From NCBI GenBank assembly GCA_016617855.1, contig JAECUM010012867.1:1-64000 (forward strand): DNA of 64,000 nucleotides, written 5' to 3'. Source of the stretch: Megalonaias nervosa. Its lineage: Eukaryota; Mollusca; Bivalvia; Unionida; Unionidae. Positions within the stretch are counted from its first letter, which is position 1. Every line of letters starts with the position of its first letter. Below the pieces are notes generated by a model. It saw nothing but the letters and a program-made list of their open reading frames with translations. It had not been told where the DNA came from and did no database searches. Below, piece after piece: positions 43,251 to 55,994 of this stretch. The translations under genes and the position numbers were made by a program.

Positions 43251-44598
43251 TGGCTTAAAATTGAATTGGGCCATCTATATAATAATACAAATAATCTACT
43301 AAATTTCATTCATCTACCTCAATCATTTCTGCTTAACTGTACATGTGTTTATAAAAAAAACTTCCAAAAAAAAAAAAAAAAAATATAAAGAAATTTTTTA
43401 AAACAAAATTATGTCCTTGAAATCTTGTCAGTTCATCCACATATTAAAATAACATATATCAAATTTTATTTAACATGTATGCTAAATTTTATTTGTTTGC
43501 TTCAAGTAATTTCTGCTTAAATGTGCCAATACAGTTGATGTCAAAAGCCTAAGTAGAAAAATGTTATGAAAAAAATGAAAATAAAGGCAAGTTACCTGAA
43601 CTTGGAACTGCGTATCTAAATCCCAAGGCTGACTAGTTATTTTTACCATCTTGCTTACAAGAAAGGGTGGCAGCCAGATGGATGGATCAGTGGACAGCAC
43701 TACACCAAAGATAGGAGACTCATTTGCGTGGGGTGTTAGAAAAACTACTACTACTTAATGTTATTTAACTAGACTCTACGAAATTTGTTAAATTTTAAAT
43801 GGGGAAGACTTGCACAACATTTAAATAAAAGCTACACATTTTATATAATCTCCACAAAAACATTATCGACAAAGAATTTAAAAAACCCCACAAAAGTTCT
43901 TTAGAAGCCAAAATACCCAGTCAATGGTTAGGAGACGTGCATAAATTTATACCTTGTACAACCAACTGGCTTTCTATTAATTCAGACATTTACTAGACTA
44001 TGCCGGGTCTTTTATATATACCAATTAAAACAAATTGCAGATACCTCATGAAATAACTTTTGAATAATAAAAGGATACACCCCATATAAGGACTCTCTTC
44101 TGAGAAACAAGTTATTGATCCCTGTACTGTACAGCATGTGGCTGTAAGCAGTGCACATCATTACTCATCATGTAAACCTTCTAAAAGTAACCATATCTTA
44201 CAGCACAGGTAGTAAAGTATCCAAGTATTTCTTTACTGCTAACTGCTCGATTTGAAGGCAATTTTATGGTACACCAGCACATTAGGCTGTTAATGCCAGC
44301 ATCAACTTTCTGCATTTGTTCCAGATCCGGCAGAGACCCAGACTTGACATCTTCATGTGACATGTGGCTGAGACCCAATTTGTTTAGTAGTCAAACTTTA
44401 TTGAGGATTTGTACCCAATACAGATTTTTTTATTTCCCCAAAAACTATCAGAAAAAGAAATTGATTTTCATCAACATGAAATTGTTTTTAATTATGGCAT
44501 CATTTAATATTAGTTCTCCCTCGACATTAAGTGCTTGAGTATATTGTAGGAATGGTCATCAATCCCAATTTATATTTATTAATAATAGTGTGAAAATT

Positions 44599-44678
44599 AC
44601 CTCAATATAAGGTGACCACACTATAAGACGGTCCTCTTATATGGCTTCCATGAACTGTGTTATAATGAGGGAATACTG
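44599..44678. mobile_element. Tigger/pogo-like MITE
   Basis: ACCTCAATATAAGGTGACCA at one end, TATATGGCTTCCATGAAC inside, and GTTATAATGAGGGAATACTG at the other, which in reverse reads CAGTATTCCCTCATTATAAC. It is about 80 bp long. Confidence 0.45.
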
Positions 44679-45825
44679 TATCCTGACCTTAATCTCATGT
44701 GCAAAACAAGCTAGCTTGTTCAGGTCCATTACATCTTAAAATAATGCCACTTATGATGAGGACTTTTATGAACATAAACTTATGAGGGAGTGAATATTTA
44801 AAACTGTTAAAAAGCAGTTATGAGCAGTTTTAATCACAAACTACAATTTACAGTGCTATTTTCATACAGAGCTATACTCGAATGCTAGTCCAAGAAAGTA
44901 GTCTATTAAATTTTTCTGATTAATAAATAACATTTTTACTGGTTCCTTGTGGATTTACTGATTCATTAAACCTAATTCTTTGTTTCAAATATTTTAAACT
45001 AGTTGTATAATAGATATTGTCATACAGTTACTCCATTTATTCTTTAAAAGAGATGCCAACTGAAGAAGACATAAAAAACTTTAATCTTTTTAGTTTACTT
45101 GAACCCTACCAAGATTGCGAGAGAGAGAGCGAAAGAATGGGAGGGGGCTTGCTGCATGACGTTAGGTTACTTTTAACTTCCGACACTGGCATTTATGCAA
45201 AGTTATCCCTGCAATTTTTTTAAAGTAAAGTCAGCTAATGCAGTACTGATGGGTTGTAAGAGGACAGCAAAATTTTTTTTTTTTTTAAAGGATGGCCTAA
45301 AAGTTCATGCAATATTTTGCCACTGAAATTCATTTAATATCATTCCCCTCCAGCTTCAATCAATATGTAAAAATATATATTGTTCGATAGCACTGCTAAC
45401 TTAGCAGGGCCTTCTCCAGTCCAAGAAAATGTACCATGCCTTTCATGTCAATTGCTTCCTGCCAGTTGATTTGGCCAACATGGTTTGAACATGTACCTAT
45501 ATACATACTCTTGTAACTTGTTAGATTGTGATTGATATCGTTCTTGAAAAAGTGTATTTTTTTAAAGCAATAATTTCATTATCAATTTATCCCTTAAAAT
45601 TTTATAAATTTAAAGATTCTCTGGAAAAATGAACTCTTCATGACAGAGATGCTTTTGACATCATTCAATATATACAAAAAGTTTTCATTTTGCCAACACG
45701 CCTTAGATTTGTTCCCAGTGGAAAACCTGGTTTTAGTCCATTTTTTATTCCCATTGTTTTTTTTTATAAAAATGTTTGTATAGTACTTTTAAAAGATTTC
45801 TGGCTATATCCTGCCAAAGTGCCTC

Positions 45826-45929
45826 TCCTGAGGATGCACCAGGGCAACCAACCTGGATGGATATCAAATCCACACCACTTGGAATAGGAGTTCAACACTC
45901 TATGAACTGAGCTATCAGGGCCTCTACAT
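45826..45929 (-). mobile_element. tRNA-derived SINE fragment
   Basis: The minus strand reads GGCCCTGATAGCTCAGTTCA, then GTGTGGATTTGATATCC, an A-box/B-box pair at tRNA spacing. The body continues GTGCATCCTCAGGAGAGGCA without resemblance to the other copies in the window. Confidence 0.55.
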
Positions 45930-46259
45930 CTTTCAATGAACCAAAGATTTGTTATATAATAAAACATATTACTACCTAAAACCTGCAGTGAAACACAAAT
46001 GCATTTTCCAGACCCTATCAAAATGTTCCAATTTTATTTCAGTGTGTTACAAAAATGTCAGGTATCTTGTGAAAGCTCATGGTTTATTTATTCCATTTGT
46101 TAAGTGAAGTAACAAGCTAAGCTTCTTTTGGATGTAACGCAAACAATGTAAAAATGATATTTTACTTTTTTGTCAACAAGAGAACTAAGTAGGAAATTTT
46201 TGGGAGTTAATTTATGAGAAACCTTCAATTAACAAATATTCTGAAAAATACATGCTGCC

Positions 46260-47225
46260 ACAAGAGGCCCTAGATCTGATGGACATCTGCCCAATAGCCA
46301 AATGCAAAAGCAGTTGGCTATGAAAACTAAATCAAGTAGAAAGCTTTCTGTAGAAACGTCTTCCCATGCTGCTGATTGCACATATTGTGAAAACTATTTC
46401 CAGGTTTCTCTATATTTGTAACCAATGCCACAACAGTATAATTTCTCCAGTTGTCACAAGGTTTTCCTAGTTTTAGCAATGATAGTCATATTTGATGGTG
46501 TAAAGGTATCACTTGCACAAATCTTGCAAAACCCCTCCGTGCCAGTGTTTTTTGTGTAAAATTCTGTCAAGAGGTTTCAAGAGGAGTATTAGTATCATGT
46601 CTTCAACATTTAAAGCCCTTTACGAGACTGTACTTTTTTGTCAAATTCTGTTCAGCCTGAATAGACGTTATTTAAAAGTTTTCCTTTTCGGTAGTAATGA
46701 TGGCCATATTTGATTGTGGATCGGCATCATTTGTATAGGTTAGAAAGCCCTTCACACTAGGATGCTTTTGGTTAACTTTGCCCCAATTCTGTACAACAGT
46801 TTTCGGAAATCATTTCAAGTGTTTTTTTCTACTTAGAAACAGTAGCTACATTTAGCATCATATCAATATCATTTGCATAAAACGAAAATGTTTAATACCA
46901 GGATGCTTCCTGTCAAACTTGGTCAAATACTGCCAAGAGGTTTTTCTAATTTTAGTAACAGCAGCCAAACTTGATAGTGGATAATTTGTATGATTCTGAA
47001 AGCCCATTATGCCAGAAAGTATTCTGTCAAATTTGGTCCAATTCTGTGCTTTTTTCCTTGTGTTTAAAATAGCCCAGACCATCAGCATCATACAAAAAAA
47101 TAAAAAATCCTTCATGTTTAGGTTGTTGAATTTGCTCAAACTCTGTTTAGTTTTTTTGCTGTTGAGTTGTTGTTTAAAGTGGGTCTATTTATAGTAATTT
47201 ATAGCATCTCAGCACCATTTGTACA
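46260..47225 (+). repeat. Tandem-module repeat U
   Basis: Four or five degenerate units of about 170 bp with GCCATATTTGATTGTGGATC, CATTTGTATAGGTTAGAAAG, CCAGGATGCTT and TGTCAAATTTGGTCCAATTC. A 28-bp poly(A) tract follows at 47255-47281. The Lys-run open frame there comes from that tract. Confidence 0.65.
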
Positions 47226-47680
47226 TACTTTAAAAGTTGCATTGCTCAAAAAGTCAAAAAAAAAAAAAAAAAAAAAAAAAAGGCAATGCGCAGTGGATGC
47301 TGGAAAATGCCATAAGCTCACCTGGACTTTTGAGGGAGGTATTAAAAGATCAAGTAGTTCTAAGTTAGATACTGGTAAAAATCGGATTAAAAATCTGCTG
47401 GACTTTAACCAATTCATAAATCATAGAGTCAGTCAAAAGCTCCACAGGTCCTCGACTTCATCACTCCGACTCCATCTGTTCACAAAGTCCCAATTCCCAA
47501 TTCCTGCTATATATATCATTAGAAAGCCTGACTCGAGACTGATTCATCTGCATTTCATCCTGTTAATAATGAGACTAATTGAGTGGGTATGCTATGTATT
47601 CAGTTGTGGAATGCTTGGCATGAAGTTGCATTTTCATCTCAACATTACTTCATCTGCCAATAATTAATCTCATTTTGACA

Positions 47681-47713
47681 CACACACACACAGACACACA
47701 CACACACACACAA
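47681..47713. repeat. (CA)n microsatellite
   Basis: About 16 CA units, interrupted once by CAGACA, followed by a TC-rich stretch. A shorter (CA)n tract is at about 57846-57861. Confidence 0.95.
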
Positions 47714-48294
47714 TCTCTCTTTCCCTCCCTTTCTGCAACTTCTACCAACTGGACTGTAATAACCGAAAAATGTGACTGTATTCAAACAAATTTTAGGGCA
47801 TAATGATCTTGACAAAACCTGTCACTCCAGGGTACATCTTGTGGATATTCAACATTTAATATTAGGTTATTGACTGTAAATGATATTTCTCTGAAAACTA
47901 GCCAAAATTGTTCCTGGGGCTCACATTGGACTGTATCACTGCCACTACTGAATCAAAATCATCAGCTTCTGCAATATCATCAATTCCAGACATTTTTTCT
48001 TGTACAGCACTCCCGCTGACTCTTGATTCACTGTAACAGAAATGCTAAGAATTATGGTGAAAATATACTGTGAAACAATGCCTATATCTTCTCCCCCGAG
48101 ATGGAAAAATGCCTCGGTTTGTAAATCTACCACCATTTGTTCTCAAAGATTGATGTGGACCCTTAATTATGCTTACTGTACCACATCTCAAGACTAGTTC
48201 CTTCTGTTTACTTTTGTGGAGTTTGATTGGTACTTTTCTAAGCGATTCATGGAAAATACCCAGACATCGGAACAAATTTTGCCAGCTGTTCTTT

Positions 48295-48412
48295 AATGGA
48301 AGAAGGTTTAGAGTTAAGTGCCTTCACCAAGAACACACCATGGTAGCCAATCTGAGCTGTTCTTATGGTGTGAAGCCAACCCACACCCATCTGGTAACGA
48401 GTCCAAAACTGT
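48295..48412 (-). mobile_element. tRNA-derived SINE, family E, body fragment
   Basis: The minus strand shows ACCATAAGAACAGCTCAG, GGCTACCATGGTGTGTTC and GGTGAAGGCACTTA, matching the body of the copy at 12912-13027. The tRNA-like head is mostly lost. Confidence 0.5.
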
Positions 48413-49013
48413 AACTATGACTCACCAGGAAGTAGCAACTGCATCCATTACTGAGCAGGAACCACAAAGGAAAAAGCACAGGGCTGATTCTTTCTTGGAT
48501 CAAACTGATGACCATGTCCAACAGACAAGCGAAAAAGTGTAATCTAATGTGAAAGGGTGTTGAACTAGGTAGCATGACATTCACAAAGGATCATTATTTT
48601 ACAAGAAATGGATGAAATGGACAAAAGAACTGAAAAGGCAGACAGGCATCTATATGAATAAAGTACATGAGAAAGAGTAACTCAACATGTATAATGACGA
48701 TCAAACTCCTCTAAAACTAGCCAATATCAAATAGAAAATTGAAGATTAAAGCCAAAAGTTGCATTTTAATCACAGGAGACATTTCTGCCAAAAGGACCTT
48801 ACTGAAATTTGCACCAAGCCACACACAGGTTCATTTATAAAGGAAAATCTTTCTAATGCACCAACAAGAAACTTTAACTTGTTATGGACTTCAACCAAAG
48901 GAAAAACATCCACAAAATTGATTAAAATAAAATGAGTAATTTGAGATATTTTGGCTCAAAGCAAACACTGCCACAGATTATCCATCATTATTCAACACAA
49001 TGCTCCGACTCAC

Positions 49014-49076
49014 CATCCACCAAGCCAACAGCCCTCCCACTGTTGCCAGGTAATTAGTAAAGTTGGTGCTATACAT
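49014..49076 (-). CDS. PPP1R10: Weak candidate for the PPP1R10 initiator exon (3' end at 49014)
   Basis: On the minus strand an ATG at 49016-49014 is followed directly by a strong donor, GTGAGT. Splicing in phase 0 to the exon at 38585 would give a protein starting MHPVDPAQLLKAL, comparable to the human start MGSGPIDPKELLKGL. An in-frame upstream ATG at about 49076-49074 has a G at -3, whereas the 49016 ATG has a T at -3. The resulting intron would be 10.4 kb. This is inference from one splice motif, which could occur by chance once in several windows of this size; the true start may lie elsewhere or beyond the window. Confidence 0.2.
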
Positions 49077-49554
49077 GGCTGACTCGCACGTCAGAAAGGT
49101 CGATTTGACAAGTTCAAAAGATATATGTGCATCTATAAATCGCTTCAACAACAAACTGATCAAAACAAGCCAAAATTAAGGAAAAACTAGAATTTCTTCA
49201 AATGACATTGTTCTCTAACAAGTTCATACATCAAATGATATTTTTATGTTAAAAAGTTTACAAGTGCTTGATGAATCTGTCATAACTGAAGTGACATTAA
49301 TGCCAGTGTCTCGCAAATTCTAAAACAAATGATCCAAGATTAAGAATAAAAGATATGTTGGTACTAGAAATGTTGATGAGTGATATGATTAAGAGAACAA
49401 GATATACTCATTAATTAAAAGAGTAATTTGAATAGCACATGATATACCTGTCCAATGTTGAGCAGCCCACCACATAGGCACTAGTGGGTTATGGTTGACT
49501 CAGGAGATTAGTGACCAATGGTCCAGGTGTGCGTTCTTGAAATAAATTTAATAT

Positions 49555-50545
49555 CCAGAAACCATTATTTTTTAACCCGAAAAACCATGACTGTGACCTC
49601 TGACTGGCAGACCCCTGAATCTCCGTTTCTTATTACCCTAAGTGCAAGCCATCCATAAAGTTTGGTCAAGGAACTTGTTCTAGAACAAAGATATGAATTG
49701 TTCTTAATGATACATCAAAGTTCATCAGCAAGATTGTGCCTTCTTTCAGCCACAATGACCCTGACCTTGGGCACCCAAATTAATATACCTTTGTCATAGC
49801 TCAAGTGCAAGCCATCCTTAAACTTTGGCCCAGGTATGTGGTCTAGAACAAAAATTATGCATAAACTAGTTATCATTTTTCAGGCCTAGTGACCTTGACC
49901 TTTACCCCCACACCCACCCTAAAGACTTCTCTTTCTTGTCCAAAGTACAAGACATTCAAAGCTGTTCCTGGTCTGTGAGGTAGAACTAAAGTTATTGTGC
50001 AGAAACCATTTTGTTTCTTCAGTCACTGCAACCTTGATCTCAATATTATTGTAATAGGCTCTTGCTCAGCCCAAGTGAAAGCCATTCACAAAGACTGTTA
50101 AGCGTAGCAGAGAACTAAAGTTAACAACACAGTGACCAAGACCTCTGACCCTGAACTCTACATCGTCCTTCCTTACTCCAGGTGCAAGCCATTCACACAA
50201 TTTGATAACCGTATTTGTGAGGGGTTGTGGTGGAGGAAAGAGGTCAAGTTAATGTGCAGAAGTCATTTCTTTTCTTTTTCAGTCAGTGATTTCACTATTT
50301 CACCCTGGACTTCTTTCTTATTCCAAGTGCAAACCAATTAAAAAATTTGGTATCTGTAGATGGTGGGGAACTTTGTTGTTGTGTGAAAACCATTTTTCTT
50401 CTTTTAGTAAAACTGACATGAATCTTTGACCTTTCGACTAAGAAATCAGTAGGATTCTTTCTTACCCCAAGCACAAGCCAGTTTAGTGCCTGTACATGGT
50501 TAACAAGTTTTTGTGTGGAAACAAAATTGGTAACAGACAGATGGA
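49555..50545 (+). repeat. Tandem-module repeat Q, copy 1
   Basis: About seven units of 130-145 bp built on GTGACCTTGACC(T)TTGACCC, TCTTTCTTACCC, AAGTGCAAGCCATCC, AAACTTTGGTCCAGG and TAGAACTAAAGTTATTGTGC. The same units recur at 54465-54990, 58320-58590 and 59380-59660. Confidence 0.85.
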
Positions 50546-53500
50546 ACAAAAAATCATAATATAATATAGTCTGTCATATAAAAACATTTGCATTGTCCTG
50601 AACACTAGAGTTTAAAATAATTGCATGACAAGCATCACATTTTACCAGGCAAGTGAAATTCAATGCAACTTTACCCAGAATTAAATTGCCCCTGTACCCA
50701 AAACTTCTATTAAAAATGTCTGCATTTACCTAGCTCTCAGATTCTGTATATATTCACGAGCACAATTCAAAACAAGATAAATTTAAAATGTGGAAACAAA
50801 TCAATTTCAATATCCAGTGGTATCCCATTGGGCTACCATAAAAAGGGCTTGCAGCCCAGCTAAATTTGGTGGCCTAAAGATGTCACTTAATATACAACTG
50901 TTTGATTCAAAGTCTAATATTTCTTTGTTGTTCATCATTAATTATTCTCTCTTAACTATTTTTTTGACTTGTGTTTTGAAACAAAAATGTGAGAGAAATC
51001 ACAAAATGTAGTAGCATCCATCGAGCTACCTGAATTGAACATGTAGTAGCCCACACTCGACATTATGGTAGCACCCGAACTCTGGGCACAAGAGTATACT
51101 CTATCCTGGTTATCAGCTTGAAACCCATGACCATTCCTTCAGTTAGTATAGTGCTTACAATGAAAAAAAATAATGAACAGATAATGAAATTAACTGTGGC
51201 AGCACTCAGGACTGAAGATCATAGTTGCGAAGATAATTGTGAAAATAATTACAGTGATGATGAAAACTATGGTGATGATCGAGGTACATAATAGAAAGCA
51301 TCATCCTATGCAGATACAGTTATCCCAGTAGCTTTGGATGATTGGAACTCAATTATCATACAGAGTCAAGATGTTGATATATAAATGAACCATTTTCCCA
51401 TGTCGACAGCAATATATTTTGTTTTAAAGGAAAGGAAATAATTTACTACACATCCAAGAGAGCTGTTGGTTTCTGGCTATTGAGAAAAATAATTTTCTTT
51501 ATTTCACAAAAAGAAAACTTCGAATAAAGTCTCATTTAGTTGAGGAGTATTACCATGTCTATCATTTATTCTATACACCTATGATCAGTCATGTACATCA
51601 CAATTGTTTATGTCCATCTAACCACAGGATTGTCAGGCATCTACCTGAAATGAGAACAAGAAAAGGGTGTAAAGATATCATCCAAATACACAAAACTTCA
51701 TCAATTATACAGCAGCAACTCAATATTAAACACTGCTCACTGTAAAAACAAAAAAGCAATTACAAACCAAGAAATGAAGCTAGTGTTAAGTCAATACCAA
51801 TTTTGCATTCTTTCTTACAAGTTTGTTTCACACACATACAGTATAATGGCAAAACTACTACTTTTTGCACCTGTACAATTAAGAAGTAGCATTCTTCAGG
51901 TAGAGGTGCAGTCTTGCTGATTAACTGCAGTCTGGTGGTATTACTCACTTTGTGCGAACCACTTTCTTGGTAAGCATGGTAAGAGGGGTAAAGAAAACCA
52001 ACAAGAAGCAGACAATACAGTTGTCTACTGAGGGCGCACAGTATTGATTTTTAGTGACAAGGATGATGCATATGGTCTAAATGTTGTGCCCTGAACCCTG
52101 TACAAGCGAAATTCAGAAACCTGAAAAAATGCTTCAACATTTTTTTTAAAATGTGTGCTCAATCAGTTCACATTTTAATGTATGCCGAGTAGAAAAGTTT
52201 TCGCACAGACACTGATAGGTAATTTACAGATATGTATACTGTACTAGGTATGGGCTAACTCTAGCATAGATATGGTAATGACAATGTGAACCAAGTACAT
52301 TTCAACGGTTAAAAAAAAACGTATCTTAAACCTTGAACAAACTGAACAATTTACTTGGGAAATCAATTACATTACTTGCCAAGAATATTTTAAAATAGAA
52401 ATAAGGAAGTTTTAGCATTTTCTTAATTTTAAGGAAAATCTCTTCTCTAGAACAGCATAGAATTTTCCAATTTGTTGTATGCAAATGTAATTAAAGCATA
52501 ATCAATATTCTTTTCAAAATTCTCCCCCACCCCAATTAAACAAACAAAACCTAAATTTCATGGGTTGCAGCCGACATCTAGCTTACATTCAAATAAATAA
52601 TGTATACTGTTTTTTGAAAACTTGCCAACATAGTTAGACACCCAGCTACTGATATTAATATTTCAAATCTGGAGTTATGTATACTAATGGCCTTCATTAG
52701 TTATCTCCTGATCAGATTTGGATTGATGCAAACCTTACCCCACTGTAATCTTGAAATACTAAACAAGACTTTTGTTTGGTCAACTCTTCCAGTGCTTAAA
52801 AGCAAATATTTTGCTATTAATATTTGGAATATATGTTGTAATCAACAATATTTATTTTTAAACTTGTATTTCCTTCTTTCTAAAACTGAGGCTATCTTAA
52901 TTTTATATTTCCACTTGACAATATTTACAAAGAATTCTTATCTTAATCAAGACAAGGTATATATTTATCATCATCGTATTACCTCAAAATAATTTTCATA
53001 TCAATATTATTTTCTTCACTGCAAAGTTTCAAATTTATATAGAAAAGATCTCAAAATAAATAATTTTCTAAAAATGATTGCATGTAGTTCGGGTCATCTG
53101 CCAAATGAAGTTTTAATACCAGTCGCATGATGTTGTACTGTAACTAATGAATATCTTGTTTTCATTAAATTATTATTAACAAGGCAATGCCAACCCCATC
53201 ACTTTTTCATCCCAAGGGTAAACACAAAAAAGTAAAAAAAATAAAGCAAACATTAAAATTCCCAAAATTGACTGTGCATCTAACTGAGCTGGTTTAACCC
53301 AGTAACTGAAGTGCTTAGTACATTATACATAGTACTTATTATAATATACTGAAAGTTTTTAAATTTTTTTTTTTTTAAGGATCCCAATTTTAAAAGTAGC
53401 GCAAGTAGAAAAACAGATTTTTTTGGTTGGCCTAATTAGTTAACTATATCATTTAATTAAAAAATTGTTTGGGCCTTAAAATTTATTTTGGAATATTAAC

Positions 53501-54464
53501 CATTCAATCTAGTAATCAGCAAGTATTTATTTAAATTTATTTATTTATCTATTGTTATTATTAGAATTATTACCATTACTTTTATTATGGTATTGCTAAA
53601 AATAATATAATGGTTCTACCATCTCTTTAAACTATACTTTAATAGTGAAAAATTCATATTTGGAAAATACACGAAATTTGAAAAAAAAAAACAACTTCTA
53701 AACCACTTTTAACCACTGTGAAAACATATCACATACTGAACTTGACAAAATGTTTTTTAACTTAAGATTAGTAGTTTTCTTAAAATTTGATCAGACAAGT
53801 ATTTTCACCTTCACAGCCCTCAAAAATTGTTTTTGAAAGGACTTTTGTTCCAAGAGTTTTCAAGGTTGTATGAACCAGTTTATCAATTAGAAAGAACAAA
53901 AGAAACTACAATAATTATAATCATCAATTTTTTTACTACGAATTCCATAAATATTATTTCTACTAATACATTGATATACTTTTCAAAATTCCACTTAACA
54001 ATAATTATTTTACTGAACTAGAAACAACTTTTAATAAACTGTTTAATTTATTCCACAGAAAACACATGGAATACATTAACGATCAAAGAGATGTACTAAA
54101 ATGCAATCTGAAATGATTTAGTGGACCATATTTTCTGGCGCACACGCTAATTTGTCCAGTTGGATGTAACCTATTTGATCCCCCTTTTGTTATTTGCAGT
54201 TGATCCACTGAACATCATATAAAAAAATCTTAGATATAGTGAAAACTCTAATACCTTTTGTTTCCTTTAACTTACCCTTATATATTAAGGTTATAACCAA
54301 CTTATTTGTTGAGCACTTCATACTCATTCTTCTCTCTTATCATCATATTAATCTCTACTGAATATATCTAATATTAATCCTTATTCAGGTTACATTCTAG
54401 AATGGCCACTCCCCAGATCCCCACTTTAAACACAAGAGGACCGTGAACAGTACATTATATATGT
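50546..54464. other. No gene recognised
   Basis: Nearly 4 kb of AT-rich sequence with homopolymer and TTTA/TTAT-rich stretches. Open frames here are short and of biased composition. Nothing in it can be assigned. Confidence 0.45.
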
Positions 54465-54990
54465 TTCATGGTTCCTCAAGAAATATTTGTGCAGAAACTT
54501 GGTCTTCTTTCAGTCACAGTGACCTTGCCCTCTGACCCCACGAAACTGATGGACTTCTTTATTACCCTACGTACATATCATCATAAACTTTGGTCCAGGT
54601 CAACAGCAACCTTCACCATTGACCTTCTGACCCAACAATCACCAAGCTTTGTCATTACTTGATGTGCAAGCCATCCACAATGTTCAGTCCAGGTTTGTCC
54701 TGTACAATTTTTGCCATTGTACAAAACTATATTTGTTCTTTCAATAAGTGACCTTGACCTTTTTAGTCTACTATTCAATAGGTACTGCACTTATCCCATA
54801 TGCAAGCCATCCAAAAAGTATGGTAGCCATGGACCATTTTTCTTCATGTAGTTGGTGACCATGACCTTCTGACCCCAAAATTCACAGGGTTCATCCATAT
54901 TTTAAGTGCAAACTATCCACAAAGCTTGCAAACTTAAGATTGCGAGACCTTGATTTGTGCGGAAATTAAATTGGAAGCATACAGAAAGAT
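54465..54990 (+). repeat. Tandem-module repeat Q, copy 2
   Basis: Four units with GTGACCTTG, CTTCTGACCC, AAGTGCAAACTATCC-like and AAACTTTGGTCCAGGT phrases as in the array at 49555-50545. Confidence 0.8.
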
Positions 54991-55693
54991 GGATGAAAAC
55001 AACAAAACATACACTCTGCCTTACAGCAGGTGTATTATAAGGGGATTTTTTTTCTTCTGAATATAGATTTATTCAAGAAACAAATATAGGGCTTGAAAAA
55101 AGAAGGCGCGACTTTATGCATTTGGTCGACTTTTTCAGAAATAGACACCAATTTCACAATTGTGCACCCTAAAATATACCCAAATACTGATGACAGTCAC
55201 TTGTATATTCTGCGCAGACCATGTTTTTATTTCAAACAAGGTCCATGTAGAGATTTTTCTTCTCGTTATCCAAATCAGTTCTTAATTTAAAACACTTGAC
55301 CTGCAATGTTGAATGCATGAGAGAAAGATGATGAGATCAATGATATAATAGAGATAGGTACACAAGAGGCAGACAAACATATATATTACATACTGTTTCA
55401 GGATGGTGCCACACCAGTTAACAATACTACTGCAAATAAGTAGGGAATGTTAACTTCCTTGCATGCATAGCTTCAAACAAAAAAAATCATCAACTATTAA
55501 AAGGTCTGAATGGATAACTAAAACTGTGCTCTTGGTACACAAATGCCCCACCAAAGTGCCTAAAATGACATCAACACAAAACATAACAAACTTGTGTACG
55601 AACAAATAGGCTCCCCCCCGTCAGTGCCATCCTCTTTCCTCTCTCTCTCTCTCAACTGCCCCCTTAAAACTCTGTTACTTTGTATTACAGTAT

Positions 55694-55837
55694 GCAGGGT
55701 ACACTGTTTTTCTAAATCGTCTTTTATAATTTCAAGAACGAATCCTCTCCATTTAATCCACAACTGCAGGGTACACTGTTTTTCTAAATCGTCTTTTATA
55801 ATTTCAAGAACGAATCCTCTCCATTTAATCCACAACT
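55694..55837. repeat. Perfect 72-bp tandem duplication
   Basis: Two adjacent copies, 55694-55765 and 55766-55837, appear identical base for base, starting TGCAGGGTACACTGTTTTTC. Because 72 is a multiple of three, an open frame on each strand runs through both copies, but no protein family is recognised. Confidence 0.95.
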
Positions 55838-55994
55838 GAATGTCATCTCATCAAAAACTGTGCCTCCAATTTCCCCCCATAAGTTTCTTTTGGTTGCAAA
55901 AATTCATTCCAATTGCCAGTCTTGTCCATACCTCTTTAAAAATTCCTTGCTACTGACACAGGCAGAAACAACAGTCCTTTGAAAAAACTGATGT

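Larger units (their letters stand above)
43701..46259. other. No gene recognised
   Basis: AT-rich sequence with the small MITE-like element at 44599-44678 and the tRNA-derived fragment at 45826-45929. No coding region or other repeat was recognised. Confidence 0.45.
47714..49554. other. Mostly unrecognised sequence; holds the candidate start exon
   Basis: Apart from the SINE fragment at 48295-48412 and the weak exon candidate ending at 49014, no repeat or coding region was recognised. The stretch near 49000-49110 is richer in G and C than its surroundings. Confidence 0.4.

Noticed and set aside
43607..43700. Alternative PPP1R10 start exon, ending in VKITSQPWDLDTQFQVQ before a GTAACT donor
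   Set aside because: Phase is compatible, but it lies next to repeat R, the donor is weaker than that at 49013, and the sequence has no resemblance to PNUTS N-termini.
47167..47667. 166-codon open frame on the plus strand
   Set aside because: Begins in repeat U, passes through a poly(A) tract that gives a Lys run, and resembles no protein.
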